From an uncultured Clostridia bacterium (GTDB taxonomy: Bacteria > Bacillota > Clostridia > Monoglobales > Monoglobaceae), in contig CAKSFQ010000025.1 of assembly GCA_934454115.1 (NCBI GenBank), positions 1 to 30,449 on the forward strand: a stretch of DNA of 30,449 bases. Reading direction: 5' to 3'. Below, one piece after another: positions 17,768 through 26,486 of the stretch. Under the pieces are notes generated by a model. That model saw nothing but the letters and a program-made list of their open reading frames with translations. It was not told the DNA's origin and searched no databases. Positions within the stretch are counted from its first letter, which is position 1, and each line of letters begins with the position of its first letter. Made by a program: the position numbers and the translations under genes.

Positions 17768-18470
17768 GGCGATGACCCCCTATATACTTTCTTCCGATAG
17801 CGGAATCCAGGTATTCCTCCTTCGTGCCGAAGAAATAATCCGCCGCCGTCAGCTGCAAAATATGCTTTGCGTACTTTACCGCGCAATGCGTATCGTGAGT
17901 CACCATCACAACCGCCGTTCCCTTTGTCTGATTAAGCCGCTGCATAAACGCGAAAAATTCGGTCGTCATGTTTGGATCAAGTCCGGTTGTCGGCTCGTCC
18001 AGTGCGAACAGACGATCCGCTGCGCAGAGCGCACGCGCCAGCAGCACACGCTGCTGCTGACCGCCGGAAAGCTCGCGATAGCACTTGTTTTTAAGATTCA
18101 CAATAGAGAGCGTCTCCAAGGCCGAGGCCGCTCTTTTTTTGTCTCCCGGTGTGTATAGCGGCACAATTCCCTTGCGGTTTAAGCAGCCGGACAGAACAAC
18201 CTCCCAGACCGATGCCGGGAAGTCCTTTTGCACCTCTGTCTGCTGCGCAAGATATCCGATTTGGTTTTGTCTAAGCCCCGCCTCATAGGTGATTTCGCCG
18301 CCGCTTGTCCGCTTTAATCCCAAAATCGCGCGTATCAGCGTGCTTTTTCCGGTGCCGTTGTCACCGATGATACAAAGATAATCGCCCTCCTCCACGGTAA
18401 AACTGAGATGAGAGACGGCCGTTACGCCCTCATAGCCCAAGGTTACATCACTACAGCGAATCAGCGTCAT
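17760..18470 (-). CDS. znuC: Zinc/manganese-type ABC importer, ATP-binding protein
   Basis: This 236-aa ATPase powers the importer. Walker A is IIGDNGTGKSTLI (about residues 35-47), the signature LSGGQQQRVLLARAL, Walker B RLFALDEPTTGLD, and the switch His is in VMVTHDTH. It overlaps the binding-protein gene by 20 nt and the permease gene by 8 nt, so the three genes are one tightly packed operon, znuA-znuC-znuB. Confidence 0.92.
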   Translation of the reverse strand: MTLIRCSDVTLGYEGVTAVSHLSFTVEEGDYLCIIGDNGTGKSTLIRAILGLKRTSGGEITYEAGLRQNQIGYLAQQTEVQKDFPASVWEVVLSGCLNRKGIVPLYTPGDKKRAASALETLSIVNLKNKCYRELSGGQQQRVLLARALCAADRLFALDEPTTGLDPNMTTEFFAFMQRLNQTKGTAVVMVTHDTHCAVKYAKHILQLTAADYFFGTKEEYLDSAIGRKYIGGHRHD

Positions 18471-19455
18471 TGCCCAGCGCCTCCTTTAAATTTTCTGCGT
18501 TTTTCTGCATCAGACCGAGGTAGGTACAGCCGGCTGCCGCTTCATCCTTTGATATATTATGACAGGAATGAAATTGCAGCGCTAAGACTCCGGTTTCTTC
18601 TTGCAGGGTTTTTGCCAGCTTTTGATTGCTGAACTCAATATAAAAAATAAACCGTATTTGTTCTTTTCGAATTTTATCAATCAGATACGCCACCGTTTTT
18701 GCGCTCGGCTCCGATTCCGCGCTGCAGCTGGGAAAGGCCGCGCGATAGTCCAGGCCGTATTCCTTGGCAAAGTACAAAAACGGAAAACGGTCGCCAAAAA
18801 CCATTAACTTATGCTTTGCGTGCGCCGTGATACCCAAAAACGTCTGATCCAGCGCGCGAAGCTCTTCGACATAGCGATCCCGGCGCTCAATATAACCGTC
18901 TTGATGCTCATGATCCAATTCGATCATGAGATCGGCGATTTTTTCGGTAATCCGTATCGCGTTTTTGGGCGACGTCCAGACATGCTCATCATATTCGGCG
19001 CCGTGTCCTTCTTCCTCATCCTCATGCGCCTCTGCCGTCTGGATGCCCTCCACCGCTTCTTCTTCCAGGACGGGAACGCACTCCATCATCCGAAGAATGC
19101 GGCAGTTTGAGGTATCAATCGTATCAAGCAGCGCATCGACCCAGGTATCCGACTCGCCGCCATTATAGATAAACAGGTCGCAGTTTTCAATCCGAATGAT
19201 GTCCGCCGGGGACGGCTCATAAGAATGGCTCTCCATACCGGGGTGGAGCAGCATGGAAACATCGGCCGCATCACCGGCAATCGTCCGCGCAAAGTCGTAG
19301 GGCGGAAAGATGGTGGTCACAATTTGCAGCCGCTCCGCCTCTTTTTCTTCTGCCGGGGCACGGCAGGCAGAAAGGAATAAAAGACCGATGATTAAAATCC
19401 AAAGACCGCATTTTCTTGCGCAGCCGCTATGGCGCGCGGTTGTCATTTTCTTCAT
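18451..19455 (-). CDS. znuA: Zinc-type ABC importer, substrate-binding lipoprotein
   Basis: This 334-aa protein is exported and lipid-anchored. The lipobox is LSAC with Cys31 after a hydrophobic segment, followed by a cluster A-I fold typical of metal receptors. Binding candidates are His in MESHSYEPSP, an acidic His-containing loop (AHEDEEEGHGAEYDEH), HVWTSPKNA, and FGDRFPFLYFAKEYGLDY. The His/acidic loop favours zinc over manganese. I chose ATG 19455, with GGGGTGA upstream; earlier in-frame starts fall in the clpX terminator. It lies 68 nt behind clpX with that terminator in between, so its promoter must be very close or inside clpX. Confidence 0.9.
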   Translation of the reverse strand: MKKMTTARHSGCARKCGLWILIIGLLFLSACRAPAEEKEAERLQIVTTIFPPYDFARTIAGDAADVSMLLHPGMESHSYEPSPADIIRIENCDLFIYNGGESDTWVDALLDTIDTSNCRILRMMECVPVLEEEAVEGIQTAEAHEDEEEGHGAEYDEHVWTSPKNAIRITEKIADLMIELDHEHQDGYIERRDRYVEELRALDQTFLGITAHAKHKLMVFGDRFPFLYFAKEYGLDYRAAFPSCSAESEPSAKTVAYLIDKIRKEQIRFIFYIEFSNQKLAKTLQEETGVLALQFHSCHNISKDEAAAGCTYLGLMQKNAENLKEALGNDADSL

Positions 19456-19477
19456 TTGCTCACCCCGTATTCTCATG

Positions 19478-19519
19478 CAAAATAGCTGCCGCATCCACAA
19501 AGGGCGTTGCGGCAGCTAT
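19478..19519 (-). terminator. clpX terminator
   Basis: On the minus strand, the 12-bp stem ATAGCTGCCGCA / TGCGGCAGCTAT with a 14-nt loop is followed by TTTT. It begins 5 nt after the clpX stop and ends 23 nt before the znuA start codon. Confidence 0.8.
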
Positions 19520-19523
19520 CGTT

Positions 19524-20780
19524 TTAGCCGACATTTTGTTCCTTTTCATCATGATAGATCAGCCGCGGCTTGGTCATTTTCTGCACACAGCCCTCAGTGA
19601 TAATTACCTTGCTGATTTCCGGATCGGACGGCACCTCGTACATAACGTCCAGCATAATGCTCTCTACAATGGTGCGCAGTCCTCTTGCACCGGTCTCCCG
19701 TTTCATGGCAAGCTTTGCAATCGCCGAAACTGCCTGTTCCTCAAACTCCAGCTCTACGCCGTCCATCTTAAGCAGCGCGACATACTGTTTTAAAAGCGCG
19801 TTTTTTGGCTCCTTTAAAATGGCCTTTAACGCCTCCTCGTTTAAAGAGTCCAGCGTTGTGATAACCGGCAGTCTGCCGATCAGCTCCGGGATAATTCCGA
19901 ACTTTAAAAGATCCTCCGGCGATAGCTGCTTTAAAATATCGCCGCGGTTTTTGTCTTTTTTGCTTTCCACCTTGGCGCCAAAGCCAAGGGCTTTTTGGTT
20001 CACGCGGCTTTCGATAATCCGATCGATCCCCTCAAAGGCGCCGCCGCAGATGAACAGAATGTTGGTCGTGTCGATCTGGATAAATTCCTGATGCGGATGC
20101 TTTCTTCCGCCGTTGGGCGGCACCGAAGCCACTGTTCCCTCCAGGATTTTAAGCAGCGTCTGCTGCACGCCCTCGCCGCTGACGTCACGGGTAATGGATG
20201 GATTTTCCGACTTTCTGGAAATCTTATCGACTTCATCGATATAGATGATTCCCTTTTGTGCCAGTTCAATATCATAATCCGCGGCCTGAATCAGCTTTAA
20301 AAGGATATTCTCCACATCCTCGCCGACATAGCCGGCCTCTGTCAAGGAAGTTGCGTCCGCAATCACAAAGGGAACGTTCAGCTTCTTGGCCAGGGTCTGC
20401 GCCAAAAACGTCTTTCCGCAGCCGGTTGGGCCAATCATCAAAATATTGCTCTTTTGCAGTTCCACGCCGTCATCGGCATCTTGGTTCTGAATCCGCTTGT
20501 AATGGTTATAAATCGCCACAGAAAGCGACTTCTTCGCCTGTTCCTGTCCCACAATATATTCATCCAAAAAAGCGTGGATTTCTTTGGGCTTTGGGATATC
20601 GTCCATGGAAATTTCGACACCGGAGCCGCCTAAATCGTCATGGATCAGCTCCACACAAAGTTCAATACACTCGTTGCAGATATAGGCGCTCGGCCCCTCA
20701 ATCAGGCGCTTGACCTGATCCTCGGTTTTTCCGCAAAACGAGCATCGGCAGACGTGTTTTTCGTCCGTCATATTTGGCAT
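19524..20780 (-). CDS. clpX: ATP-dependent Clp protease ATPase subunit ClpX
   Basis: ClpX recognises, unfolds and feeds substrates to ClpP in the cytosol. The 418-aa protein has the N-terminal zinc-binding domain ([22 protein letters not shown]), Walker [16 protein letters not shown] near residue 117, Walker [12 protein letters not shown], the sensor and arginine-finger region [13 protein letters not shown], and the C-terminal [13 protein letters not shown] and RETGARGLR segments. The ATG at 20780 has GGGGAG. It is 11 nt downstream of clpP, within a tig-clpP-clpX order. Confidence 0.98.
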   Translation of the reverse strand: MPNMTDEKHVCRCSFCGKTEDQVKRLIEGPSAYICNECIELCVELIHDDLGGSGVEISMDDIPKPKEIHAFLDEYIVGQEQAKKSLSVAIYNHYKRIQNQDADDGVELQKSNILMIGPTGCGKTFLAQTLAKKLNVPFVIADATSLTEAGYVGEDVENILLKLIQAADYDIELAQKGIIYIDEVDKISRKSENPSITRDVSGEGVQQTLLKILEGTVASVPPNGGRKHPHQEFIQIDTTNILFICGGAFEGIDRIIESRVNQKALGFGAKVESKKDKNRGDILKQLSPEDLLKFGIIPELIGRLPVITTLDSLNEEALKAILKEPKNALLKQYVALLKMDGVELEFEEQAVSAIAKLAMKRETGARGLRTIVESIMLDVMYEVPSDPEISKVIITEGCVQKMTKPRLIYHDEKEQNVG

Positions 20781-20791
20781 AGTCGTCTCCC

Positions 20792-21391
20792 CTATCTATT
20801 GGTCACAATTTTATCAATCAAGCCATAATCCACCGCTTCCTGCGCGCTCATAAAGTTGTCGCGCTCAGTGTCTGCCTTGATCACATCCAACGGCTTTCCC
20901 GTATTCTTGCTCAGAATACCGTTCAAATTTTCCTTAATTTTCAGCATCCGCTCAACATGAATCTGCATATCCGTCGTCTGTCCCTGCGTACCGCCCAAAG
21001 GTTGATGAATCATGATTTCACTGTTCGGCAGTGCAAAACGCTTGCCCTTTGCCCCGGAAGAGAGCAAAAACGCACCCATAGAGGCAGCCATGCCCACACA
21101 GATGGTGGAAACGTCCGCCTTGGTGTACTGCATGGTATCGTAGATCGCCATACCGGCCGTCACCGAACCGCCCGGGCTGTTGATATACAGGTTAATATCC
21201 TTATCCGGATCCTCACTGTCCAAAAACAAAAGCTGCGCTACAACAAGGCTGGCGGTTGCATCGTTCACCTCGTCCGACAGGAAGATAATCCGATCCTTAA
21301 GTAATCTTGAAAAAATATCGTACGAACGTTCTCCGCGCCCGGTCTGTTCAATGACATAGGGTACCAGACTGTTTTTGATTGGCTCTATCAT
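20792..21391 (-). CDS. clpP: ATP-dependent Clp protease proteolytic subunit ClpP
   Basis: ClpP forms the double-ring proteolytic chamber that works with ClpX. The 199-aa length is typical. The catalytic triad is visible as Ser104 in GMAASMGAF, His129 in IMIHQPLGG and Asp174 in KADTERDNF. The N-terminus [22 protein letters not shown] is the usual one. The ATG at 21391 has GAAAGG upstream at a slightly long spacing. The gene is 11 nt before clpX and 167 nt after tig; that gap holds a stem-loop. Confidence 0.98.
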   Translation of the reverse strand: MIEPIKNSLVPYVIEQTGRGERSYDIFSRLLKDRIIFLSDEVNDATASLVVAQLLFLDSEDPDKDINLYINSPGGSVTAGMAIYDTMQYTKADVSTICVGMAASMGAFLLSSGAKGKRFALPNSEIMIHQPLGGTQGQTTDMQIHVERMLKIKENLNGILSKNTGKPLDVIKADTERDNFMSAQEAVDYGLIDKIVTNR

Positions 21392-21479
21392 TACTATCCA
21401 AACCTTTCTGCCTGCATAATCTGTCTTACCCGTACCGCAGGCCGGTACCGGCGTTTTTTATTACGTGTAATTACCAGAA

Positions 21480-21516
21480 TAAGGCTGACTTGGATAATAT
21501 ACCCAAATCAACCTTA
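21480..21516 (-). other. Stem-loop in the tig-clpP gap
   Basis: On the minus strand, a 14-bp stem begins TAAGGTTGATTTGG and closes on a complementary strand with two G-U pairs across a 9-nt AT-rich loop. No T tract follows, so a plain terminator is unlikely. It may mark an RNA processing site or moderate read-through into clpP-clpX. Confidence 0.55.
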
Positions 21517-21558
21517 CGCTATACTCTCATGGCGAGGTTTTTTCAGCACAGCAGTCTC

Positions 21559-22836
21559 TTATTTAAAATTTGCGTTGCTGACCAGGAATTCTATCGTTTT
21601 TTGCGCCTTGATCCGATCCTTGATCTCGTCCTCGTTGATGTACTTCTTGACATCTTCTACCTTCATGCCGCTATCCTTGGCTGTCTTTTCATATTCCTTT
21701 TCCACATCGGCATCAGTCGCGTCAATGTTTTCTATCTCGCAAACCTTTTCTAAAATCAACGAGGTCTTTACACGCTTGCCTGCTTCTTCACGGAACTGAT
21801 CCTTCAGCATCTCGGCCGTGGTACCCGTATACTGCATGTACTGCTTTAAGTCCATACCCTGATAACGCATCTGCATATCAAAGTCACGGATCATATTTTG
21901 AATCTGCGTCTCAATCATGGCATCCGGGATATCGATCTCGGTCGCGTCGCACACGGCCTTAATGACATTTTCCTCGGTCTCGTGCGCAGCACGTTCTTTA
22001 TTGGCTGCCGCCAGCTTTTCCTTGGTGTCCTTCTGCAGCTCTTCTAAGGTATCAAATTCGCTGACATCTTTTGCAAATTCATCGTCCAGCGCCGGCAGCT
22101 CTTTGACCTTGATGCCATTAATTTTTACCTTAAACATGGCATCTTTGCCCTTTAATTCTTCGGCGTGATATTCCTCCGGGAAGGTCACATTGACCGTAAC
22201 CTCGTCGCCGGTGTTCGCGCCGATCAACTGATCCTCAAATCCGGGGATAAACTGACCCGAACCGATGGTCAGATCATAATTCTCGCCCTTGCCGCCGTCA
22301 AATGCCTTTCCGTCCGCAAAGCCCTCAAAATCAATGCTTACGATGTCGTCTTTGGCAACCGGGCGATCCTCAACCGGAACCATTCTTGCATTTCTCTCTC
22401 TGAGCTTTTCAATCTCGGCATCAACGTCCTTCTTTAAGGTTCTGTGCGTTACCTTGGTCGCTGCGATGCCTTTGTAAGTACCCATTTCAAATTCCGGCTT
22501 TACGGTAACCTTTGCCGTAAAGGTTACGCCGTTTTCCTTGCTGATCTCGCCCTTAATGTCAATTTCGGGCTGATCCACCGGTGAAATGCCGTTTTCCTCT
22601 ACCGCTTTATCATATGCATCAGGGAGGGCAATGTTTATTGCATCCTCATAGAAAATCTCTTTTCCATAATATCTTTCGATAATCTGGCGCGGCGCTTTGC
22701 CTCTGCGAAATCCCTGCACGTTGATTTTCTTTACATTCTTGCGATAAGCCTTTTCAATTGCTTTTTCAAACTCCTCGGCAGAAACAGAAAATTCAAAGCT
22801 CACAACGTTCTTTTCCACTTTTTCTACTGTACTCAT
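21559..22836 (-). CDS. tig: Trigger factor (ribosome-bound chaperone, peptidyl-prolyl isomerase)
   Basis: Trigger factor meets nascent chains at the ribosome exit. The 425-aa protein has the ribosome-binding loop GFRRGKAPR (around residue 44-52) in the N-terminal domain, an FKBP-type domain from about 155 to 240 (DIVSIDFEGFADGKAF, GSGQFIPGFEDQLIGAN), and the helical C-terminal substrate domain. I chose the second ATG at 22836, because the GAGAGGA site abuts an earlier ATG at 22845 with no spacing. Its own promoter lies 60 nt upstream. Confidence 0.97.
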   Translation of the reverse strand: MSTVEKVEKNVVSFEFSVSAEEFEKAIEKAYRKNVKKINVQGFRRGKAPRQIIERYYGKEIFYEDAINIALPDAYDKAVEENGISPVDQPEIDIKGEISKENGVTFTAKVTVKPEFEMGTYKGIAATKVTHRTLKKDVDAEIEKLRERNARMVPVEDRPVAKDDIVSIDFEGFADGKAFDGGKGENYDLTIGSGQFIPGFEDQLIGANTGDEVTVNVTFPEEYHAEELKGKDAMFKVKINGIKVKELPALDDEFAKDVSEFDTLEELQKDTKEKLAAANKERAAHETEENVIKAVCDATEIDIPDAMIETQIQNMIRDFDMQMRYQGMDLKQYMQYTGTTAEMLKDQFREEAGKRVKTSLILEKVCEIENIDATDADVEKEYEKTAKDSGMKVEDVKKYINEDEIKDRIKAQKTIEFLVSNANFK

Positions 22837-22894
22837 CCTAAACATTCCTCTCTACTTCATTAAAATACTTCTTCATTGTATACATACCTTTAGA

Positions 22895-22922
22895 ATTATA
22901 TCATATAATTTCAAAATTGCAA
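22895..22922 (-). promoter_or_regulatory. sigma-A promoter of tig
   Basis: On the minus strand: -35 TTGCAA (22922-22917), 16-nt spacer, -10 TATAAT (22900-22895). Confidence 0.7.
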
Positions 22923-22939
22923 GTTTTTTTACATAATTT

Positions 22940-23641
22940 TTATTTTTTTACCAAAAGCGGGGTAAAGTTTAAATAGTCACAGGATACCAGGCGGAGGGTA
23001 ATCCCATCATAATTTCCCTGTGGCGCATACTGATGCGCCGCGGCATGCAGATGTCCAAACACGCACCGGCTAACGTGGTAATCCCTTAAAATATCCAAAA
23101 ATCCCTCGGACACGCCGCCGCGCTCCAGCGGCGGATAATGAAATGCCGCGATGATCTCCTTTGGTTTCCGGCGGCGCGCCTCCTCCAGCGACAGTACGGT
23201 TCGGATTCTTTCGCGTTCATAGATTTTTTGATTTTCTTCGGTTGAGCCGGGGTGCGCGATCGGCCAGCCGCGCGTGCCGCAGATGGCGGTATCGTCCCAC
23301 ATAAACGCGGTATTTTTTAAAAAATGAATGGTGTCAAACCCGTTTTCCCTGACATACTGCTCCATCTTACTCAGCGTTGTCCACCAATAGTCATGATTGC
23401 CGCGCAGCAAAAGCTTTTGTCCGTTTAGCTGATGAATATAGGAAAAATCTTCCCTGACCTCTTGTAAATACATCGCCCACGATATATCGCCGGGAATCAG
23501 CACCAGATCTTCGTCCCGTACCACGCGGTTCCAGTTTCTTTGCATTTTTTCTTCATAGTTTTCCCAACACGAGCCAAAGACATGCATCGGTTTATCACAG
23601 CTTAAGGAAAGATGTAAATCCGAAATTGCAAAAATAGACAT
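22940..23641 (-). CDS. Calcineurin-like metallophosphoesterase
   Basis: This 233-aa protein has all the dimetal phosphoesterase motifs in order: DLHLS near the start, GDISWAM, LRGNHDYWW, FHYPPLERGG and GHLHAAAH. It is probably cytosolic, and the substrate is unknown. I chose ATG 23641 (AAGGAT upstream), giving MSIFAISDLHLS. An open frame continues 62 codons upstream with no resemblance to the family and runs through the intergenic region. It is preceded by a 9-bp inverted repeat. Confidence 0.88.
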   Translation of the reverse strand: MSIFAISDLHLSLSCDKPMHVFGSCWENYEEKMQRNWNRVVRDEDLVLIPGDISWAMYLQEVREDFSYIHQLNGQKLLLRGNHDYWWTTLSKMEQYVRENGFDTIHFLKNTAFMWDDTAICGTRGWPIAHPGSTEENQKIYERERIRTVLSLEEARRRKPKEIIAAFHYPPLERGGVSEGFLDILRDYHVSRCVFGHLHAAAHQYAPQGNYDGITLRLVSCDYLNFTPLLVKK

Positions 23642-23724
23642 CACATCACCATATCCTTTGTATAATTCTCCGGTTGTGAGACATACTAAGTTTGTGTTTA
23701 CAAAGCACGCTCTGTAAAACAACG

Positions 23725-23759
23725 CTTCTTTGATCTGCCTTTGCGCACGGTCAAAGAAG
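23725..23759. repeat. Inverted repeat between the phosphoesterase and DUF1540 genes
   Basis: CTTCTTTGA (23725-23733) and its exact reverse complement TCAAAGAAG (23751-23759) enclose 17 nt. It may be an operator or an RNA hairpin; no flanking T tract. Confidence 0.45.
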
Positions 23760-23853
23760 TATGCGAAAACCGCTAAAGGAACAATCCGATCGGGGCGTTT
23801 GCTGTACTCACAATAAAATTGCCGCAAAAGCGGCGGAACGGAGTGTAATTATT

Positions 23854-24021
23854 ATGGAAAACACCAATCATGCCATCCCCGGAATTATGTGCAGCGTCGA
23901 GCAATGCGCGTATCATGCACGGGACAACAAGTGTACCGCCGGCTGTATCGAAGTAGGTTCCGGCGCAAGCTGCTGCAGCTCCTGCGATACCGAATGTGTT
24001 ACCTTTAAGCCCGGCAAGTAG
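23854..24021 (+). CDS. Small Cys-rich DUF1540 protein
   Basis: This 55-aa protein has the DUF1540 pattern: CSVEQCAYH, then CTAGCIEVG and a C-terminal CCSSCDTEC, eight or more Cys in a short chain. Such proteins probably bind a metal, and many are found in spore-formers, but no function is established. The ATG at 23854 has GGAG about 10 nt upstream; a small GCCGC/GCGGC hairpin with an AAAA loop lies just before it. It is monocistronic and divergent from the phosphoesterase. Confidence 0.85.
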   Translation: MENTNHAIPGIMCSVEQCAYHARDNKCTAGCIEVGSGASCCSSCDTECVTFKPGK

Positions 24022-24079
24022 GGGCTTTTGACAAAACCAAAAATTTATCCCTATCTATTACTTTCATTTTTTAAGATGG

Positions 24080-24102
24080 ATCGCCGCCCAAAGGGCGGCG
24101 AT
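24080..24102. terminator. Hairpin between DUF1540 gene and thrC
   Basis: A perfect 10-bp stem, ATCGCCGCCC with its complement, has an AAA loop. It lies between convergent genes. T-rich sequence is present but interrupted on the plus side (TGTTGTC), so it is a likely but imperfect bidirectional terminator. Confidence 0.6.
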
Positions 24103-24143
24103 TGTTGTCACGCGTTTTCCTTTGCATAAAGCCCAAACGGCGC

Positions 24144-25637
24144 CTACACGTTTAAAAACTTCTTGACGCAAGCGTACATCTCGTCCCGGTCGATTACGCC
24201 ATCAAACCGTTTTTCTTTCTCAAAAAGCGCCTTTAACGATGCCGGAATCTCCAGGCCGCTCTTTTCCTGAAGCCGTGTAAGCAGCGTGAAATCATCCGCC
24301 TCGTTGTTCTCTCCCAGCGCCGACAGCACCGTCTCGTTAAACTTAAAGGGGCTTGCGGTCGATGCAATGATCGTCTTGGTCTGATCTCCGGTCTCGGTCA
24401 CGTACTGCTCATAAACATCCACGGCAACCGCGGTATGCGTATCCAAGGTATAGCCGGTCTCTTTAAAGGTCTTATAGATACGCTCCTTGGTGAAGTAGTC
24501 GTCACAGTATCCGCCCCAGAACTGCTCAGTGATTTTATCGTGCATTTCTTCAGATAAGCGGTAGCTGCCCTGATTCTTTAACTCATCCATCAGTTCTCTG
24601 ACGCAGGCCGCGTCGTTGCCGCTGATGTCAAACAGCAGCCGCTCTAAGTTGCTGGAAATTAAGATATCCATCGACGGTGATACGCTGGTATAAAATTCAC
24701 GGTTCCGGTTATATTCGCCGGTGCGGATAAAATCGGTCAGCACGTTGTTGCGGTTGGAGGCACAAATCAGCTTGCCGATCGGAAGCCCCATCTTTTTCGC
24801 ATAATACGCTGCCAGGATATTGCCAAAATTCCCAGTCGGTACACATACGTTCACCAATTCGCCGGCCTGAATCTCTCCGGTTTTGACCATGTCGCTGTAC
24901 GCCGATACATAATATACAATCTGCGGAACCAATCTGCCCCAGTTAATGGAGTTTGCCGAGGATAATACATAGCCGTTTTCACCCAACTCTTCTGCCGCGT
25001 CATGATCGGTAAAAATCTTCTTTACGCCGTTTTGGGCATCGTCAAAGTTTCCTTCAATGCCGGATACAAAGACGTTGCCGCCCTCCTGGGTCATCATCTG
25101 CAGCTTTTGCATATCGCTGACACCGTCACATGGATAGAATACAACAATTTTCGTGCCGGCAACGTCCTTAAAGCCCTCCAGCGCCGCCTTTCCGGTATCT
25201 CCGGAGGTCGCAACCAGAATCACAATGGTTTTATCCTCGCCGGTCTTTTTCATGGCGGTTGTCATAAAGTACGGAAGAATCTGCAGCGCCATATCCTTAA
25301 ATGCGCATGTCGGCCCGTGCCACAGCTCTAAGATATAGCGATTCTCGCCCAGCTTTACCACAGGCGCGACTGCCTCGCTGCTGAACTTGCCGTCACCGTA
25401 CGCACCCTCGGTGCAATAGGACAGCTGGGTTGCCGTAAAATCCGTCAAAAACTTTCGAAGCACCAGCTTGGCGCGGTCGATGTAGGACATATCCACCAGC
25501 CGCTCCATATCGCGCGGACTCAGCGCCGGAATCTCACACGGTACAAACAGGCCGCCGTCCTCCGACAGGCCTTTTTTGATAACCTCTGCCGATTTCAGAC
25601 GGAGCTCGGCATCTCTCGTACTCCTATAATACATCAT
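24144..25637 (-). CDS. thrC: Threonine synthase
   Basis: ThrC converts O-phosphohomoserine to threonine with PLP. The 497-aa protein is of the long clade. It starts YYRSTRDAELRLKSAEVIKKG and has the PLP lysine Lys114 in HGPTCAFKDMALQ, the serine-rich ATSGDTGKAALEG phosphate-binding loop, and NFGNILAAYYAKKMGLP. The start (ATG ATG at 25637) follows a weak GATGGTGA site. It stands alone with its own promoter; hom and thrB are not in the window. Confidence 0.96.
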   Translation of the reverse strand: MMYYRSTRDAELRLKSAEVIKKGLSEDGGLFVPCEIPALSPRDMERLVDMSYIDRAKLVLRKFLTDFTATQLSYCTEGAYGDGKFSSEAVAPVVKLGENRYILELWHGPTCAFKDMALQILPYFMTTAMKKTGEDKTIVILVATSGDTGKAALEGFKDVAGTKIVVFYPCDGVSDMQKLQMMTQEGGNVFVSGIEGNFDDAQNGVKKIFTDHDAAEELGENGYVLSSANSINWGRLVPQIVYYVSAYSDMVKTGEIQAGELVNVCVPTGNFGNILAAYYAKKMGLPIGKLICASNRNNVLTDFIRTGEYNRNREFYTSVSPSMDILISSNLERLLFDISGNDAACVRELMDELKNQGSYRLSEEMHDKITEQFWGGYCDDYFTKERIYKTFKETGYTLDTHTAVAVDVYEQYVTETGDQTKTIIASTASPFKFNETVLSALGENNEADDFTLLTRLQEKSGLEIPASLKALFEKEKRFDGVIDRDEMYACVKKFLNV

Positions 25638-25712
25638 ATACTATCACCATCTTCTTTCCAATAGAATAAAAATAGGGGCAGGCCGCACAAAATCCGTGCA
25701 GCAATCCTCTTT

Positions 25713-25741
25713 ACCCTAACATAAAAATCGGTCTAAGTCAA
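25713..25741 (-). promoter_or_regulatory. Promoter of thrC
   Basis: On the minus strand: -35 TTGACT (25741-25736), 17-nt spacer containing TGT, -10 TAGGGT (25718-25713). The weak -10 is helped by the TG extension. The leader of about 70 nt holds a 7-bp hairpin GCTGCAC/GTGCGGC followed by CTATTTTTATT, possibly an attenuator. Confidence 0.55.
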
Positions 25742-25856
25742 TATCTTTCAGCATAAATCGTATTCCACCAACCAACAAATATCTGTACAAAACGCCAGCA
25801 TTTGGCAATTTAGCGTCATGGGCACACGGGAATTTTCCATTCGGAAGATATTTGAT

Positions 25857-25890
25857 AAAAAGGGGGTTGCCGTATGCGGCAACCCCCTTT
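25857..25890 (-). terminator. Terminator of the P-loop NTPase gene
   Basis: On the minus strand: AAAGGGGGTTGCCG, loop CATA, then the complementary strand and TTTTTAT. The stem core is 11 bp, flanked by A/T pairs. Confidence 0.92.
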
Positions 25891-25947
25891 GCAGCCGGTC
25901 AAGCCCGATGACGTTTTTGACGCGGCCTACATCACTCTTTCACGCAA

Positions 25948-26361
25948 TCAGCAAATATACTTCTTTAAGTTTGCACCTGCGTTTTCTGCGTCCGCACTTA
26001 CCATAACCGTAAAGGAAACGTGGAACTTTTCTTCCAGCTTCTCAAGGTCAGTAACCAGGCCTTCCAAATCCTCTATCGAAGCCGACGGCACACTCTTAAA
26101 GATACTGTCGATAAAGATGTGCGTCACATCATAATCCTGCGCAATGATGCCGCAGAGCAGTCCTTCAAACATCTCAATGCTGCGGATGTCAAAGCTCTCG
26201 GTGTTAATCATTCTGGCTTTGTGGCTGATATCGTGCATCAGGCGATTGCCCTCCGTAATACAAACAACATTACCCTTTTCGACATCGATTGCCGCATTCA
26301 CAGCCTCAATCAGTTTCGGCGTCTTGCCGCTTCCCTTTAATCCTATATTCACTTTAATCAT
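25948..26361 (-). CDS. Small P-loop NTPase of unknown function
   Basis: This 137-aa protein begins almost with its Walker A motif (GLKGSGKT, residues 7-14), followed by a helix, and carries a Walker-B-like strand VTHIFIDSIF with Asp85. The acidic helical part (EDLEGLVTDLEKLEEKF) and a final strand FTVMVSA complete a minimal RecA/kinase-like fold. No diagnostic family motif is present, so it could be an ATP-binding regulator or a nucleotide kinase relative. The ATG at 26361 has GAAAGGTGG upstream. It has its own promoter and terminator, between thrC and pgi. Confidence 0.75.
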   Translation of the reverse strand: MIKVNIGLKGSGKTPKLIEAVNAAIDVEKGNVVCITEGNRLMHDISHKARMINTESFDIRSIEMFEGLLCGIIAQDYDVTHIFIDSIFKSVPSASIEDLEGLVTDLEKLEEKFHVSFTVMVSADAENAGANLKKYIC

Positions 26362-26416
26362 GACGTGATTCCACCTTTCTGATCTTAGAATTTAGTTCTC
26401 TAATCTTGTTGGTATC

Positions 26417-26445
26417 ATTGTATCATAAAAGTGAGACGGACACAA
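26417..26445 (-). promoter_or_regulatory. Promoter of the P-loop NTPase gene
   Basis: On the minus strand: -35 TTGTGT (26445-26440), 17-nt spacer, -10 TACAAT (26422-26417). Confidence 0.65.
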
Positions 26446-26486
26446 GAGCTTTTTCTGCATTTTTTTAAATTTTTTGTAAACATCTT

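Larger units (their letters stand above)
25638..25947. other. Intergenic region upstream of thrC
   Basis: This 310-bp gap holds the thrC promoter and leader and, at the far end, the terminator of the P-loop gene. I see no further gene, and no T-box motif. Confidence 0.55.

Noticed and set aside
23642..23827. 62-codon upstream extension of the metallophosphoesterase
   Set aside because: It has no family similarity, no start signal, and runs through the intergenic inverted repeat; the family's DLHLS motif follows right after ATG 23641.
25638..25712. T-box riboswitch ahead of thrC
   Set aside because: The leader is about 70 nt and lacks the T-box sequence and specifier loop; only a small hairpin is present.
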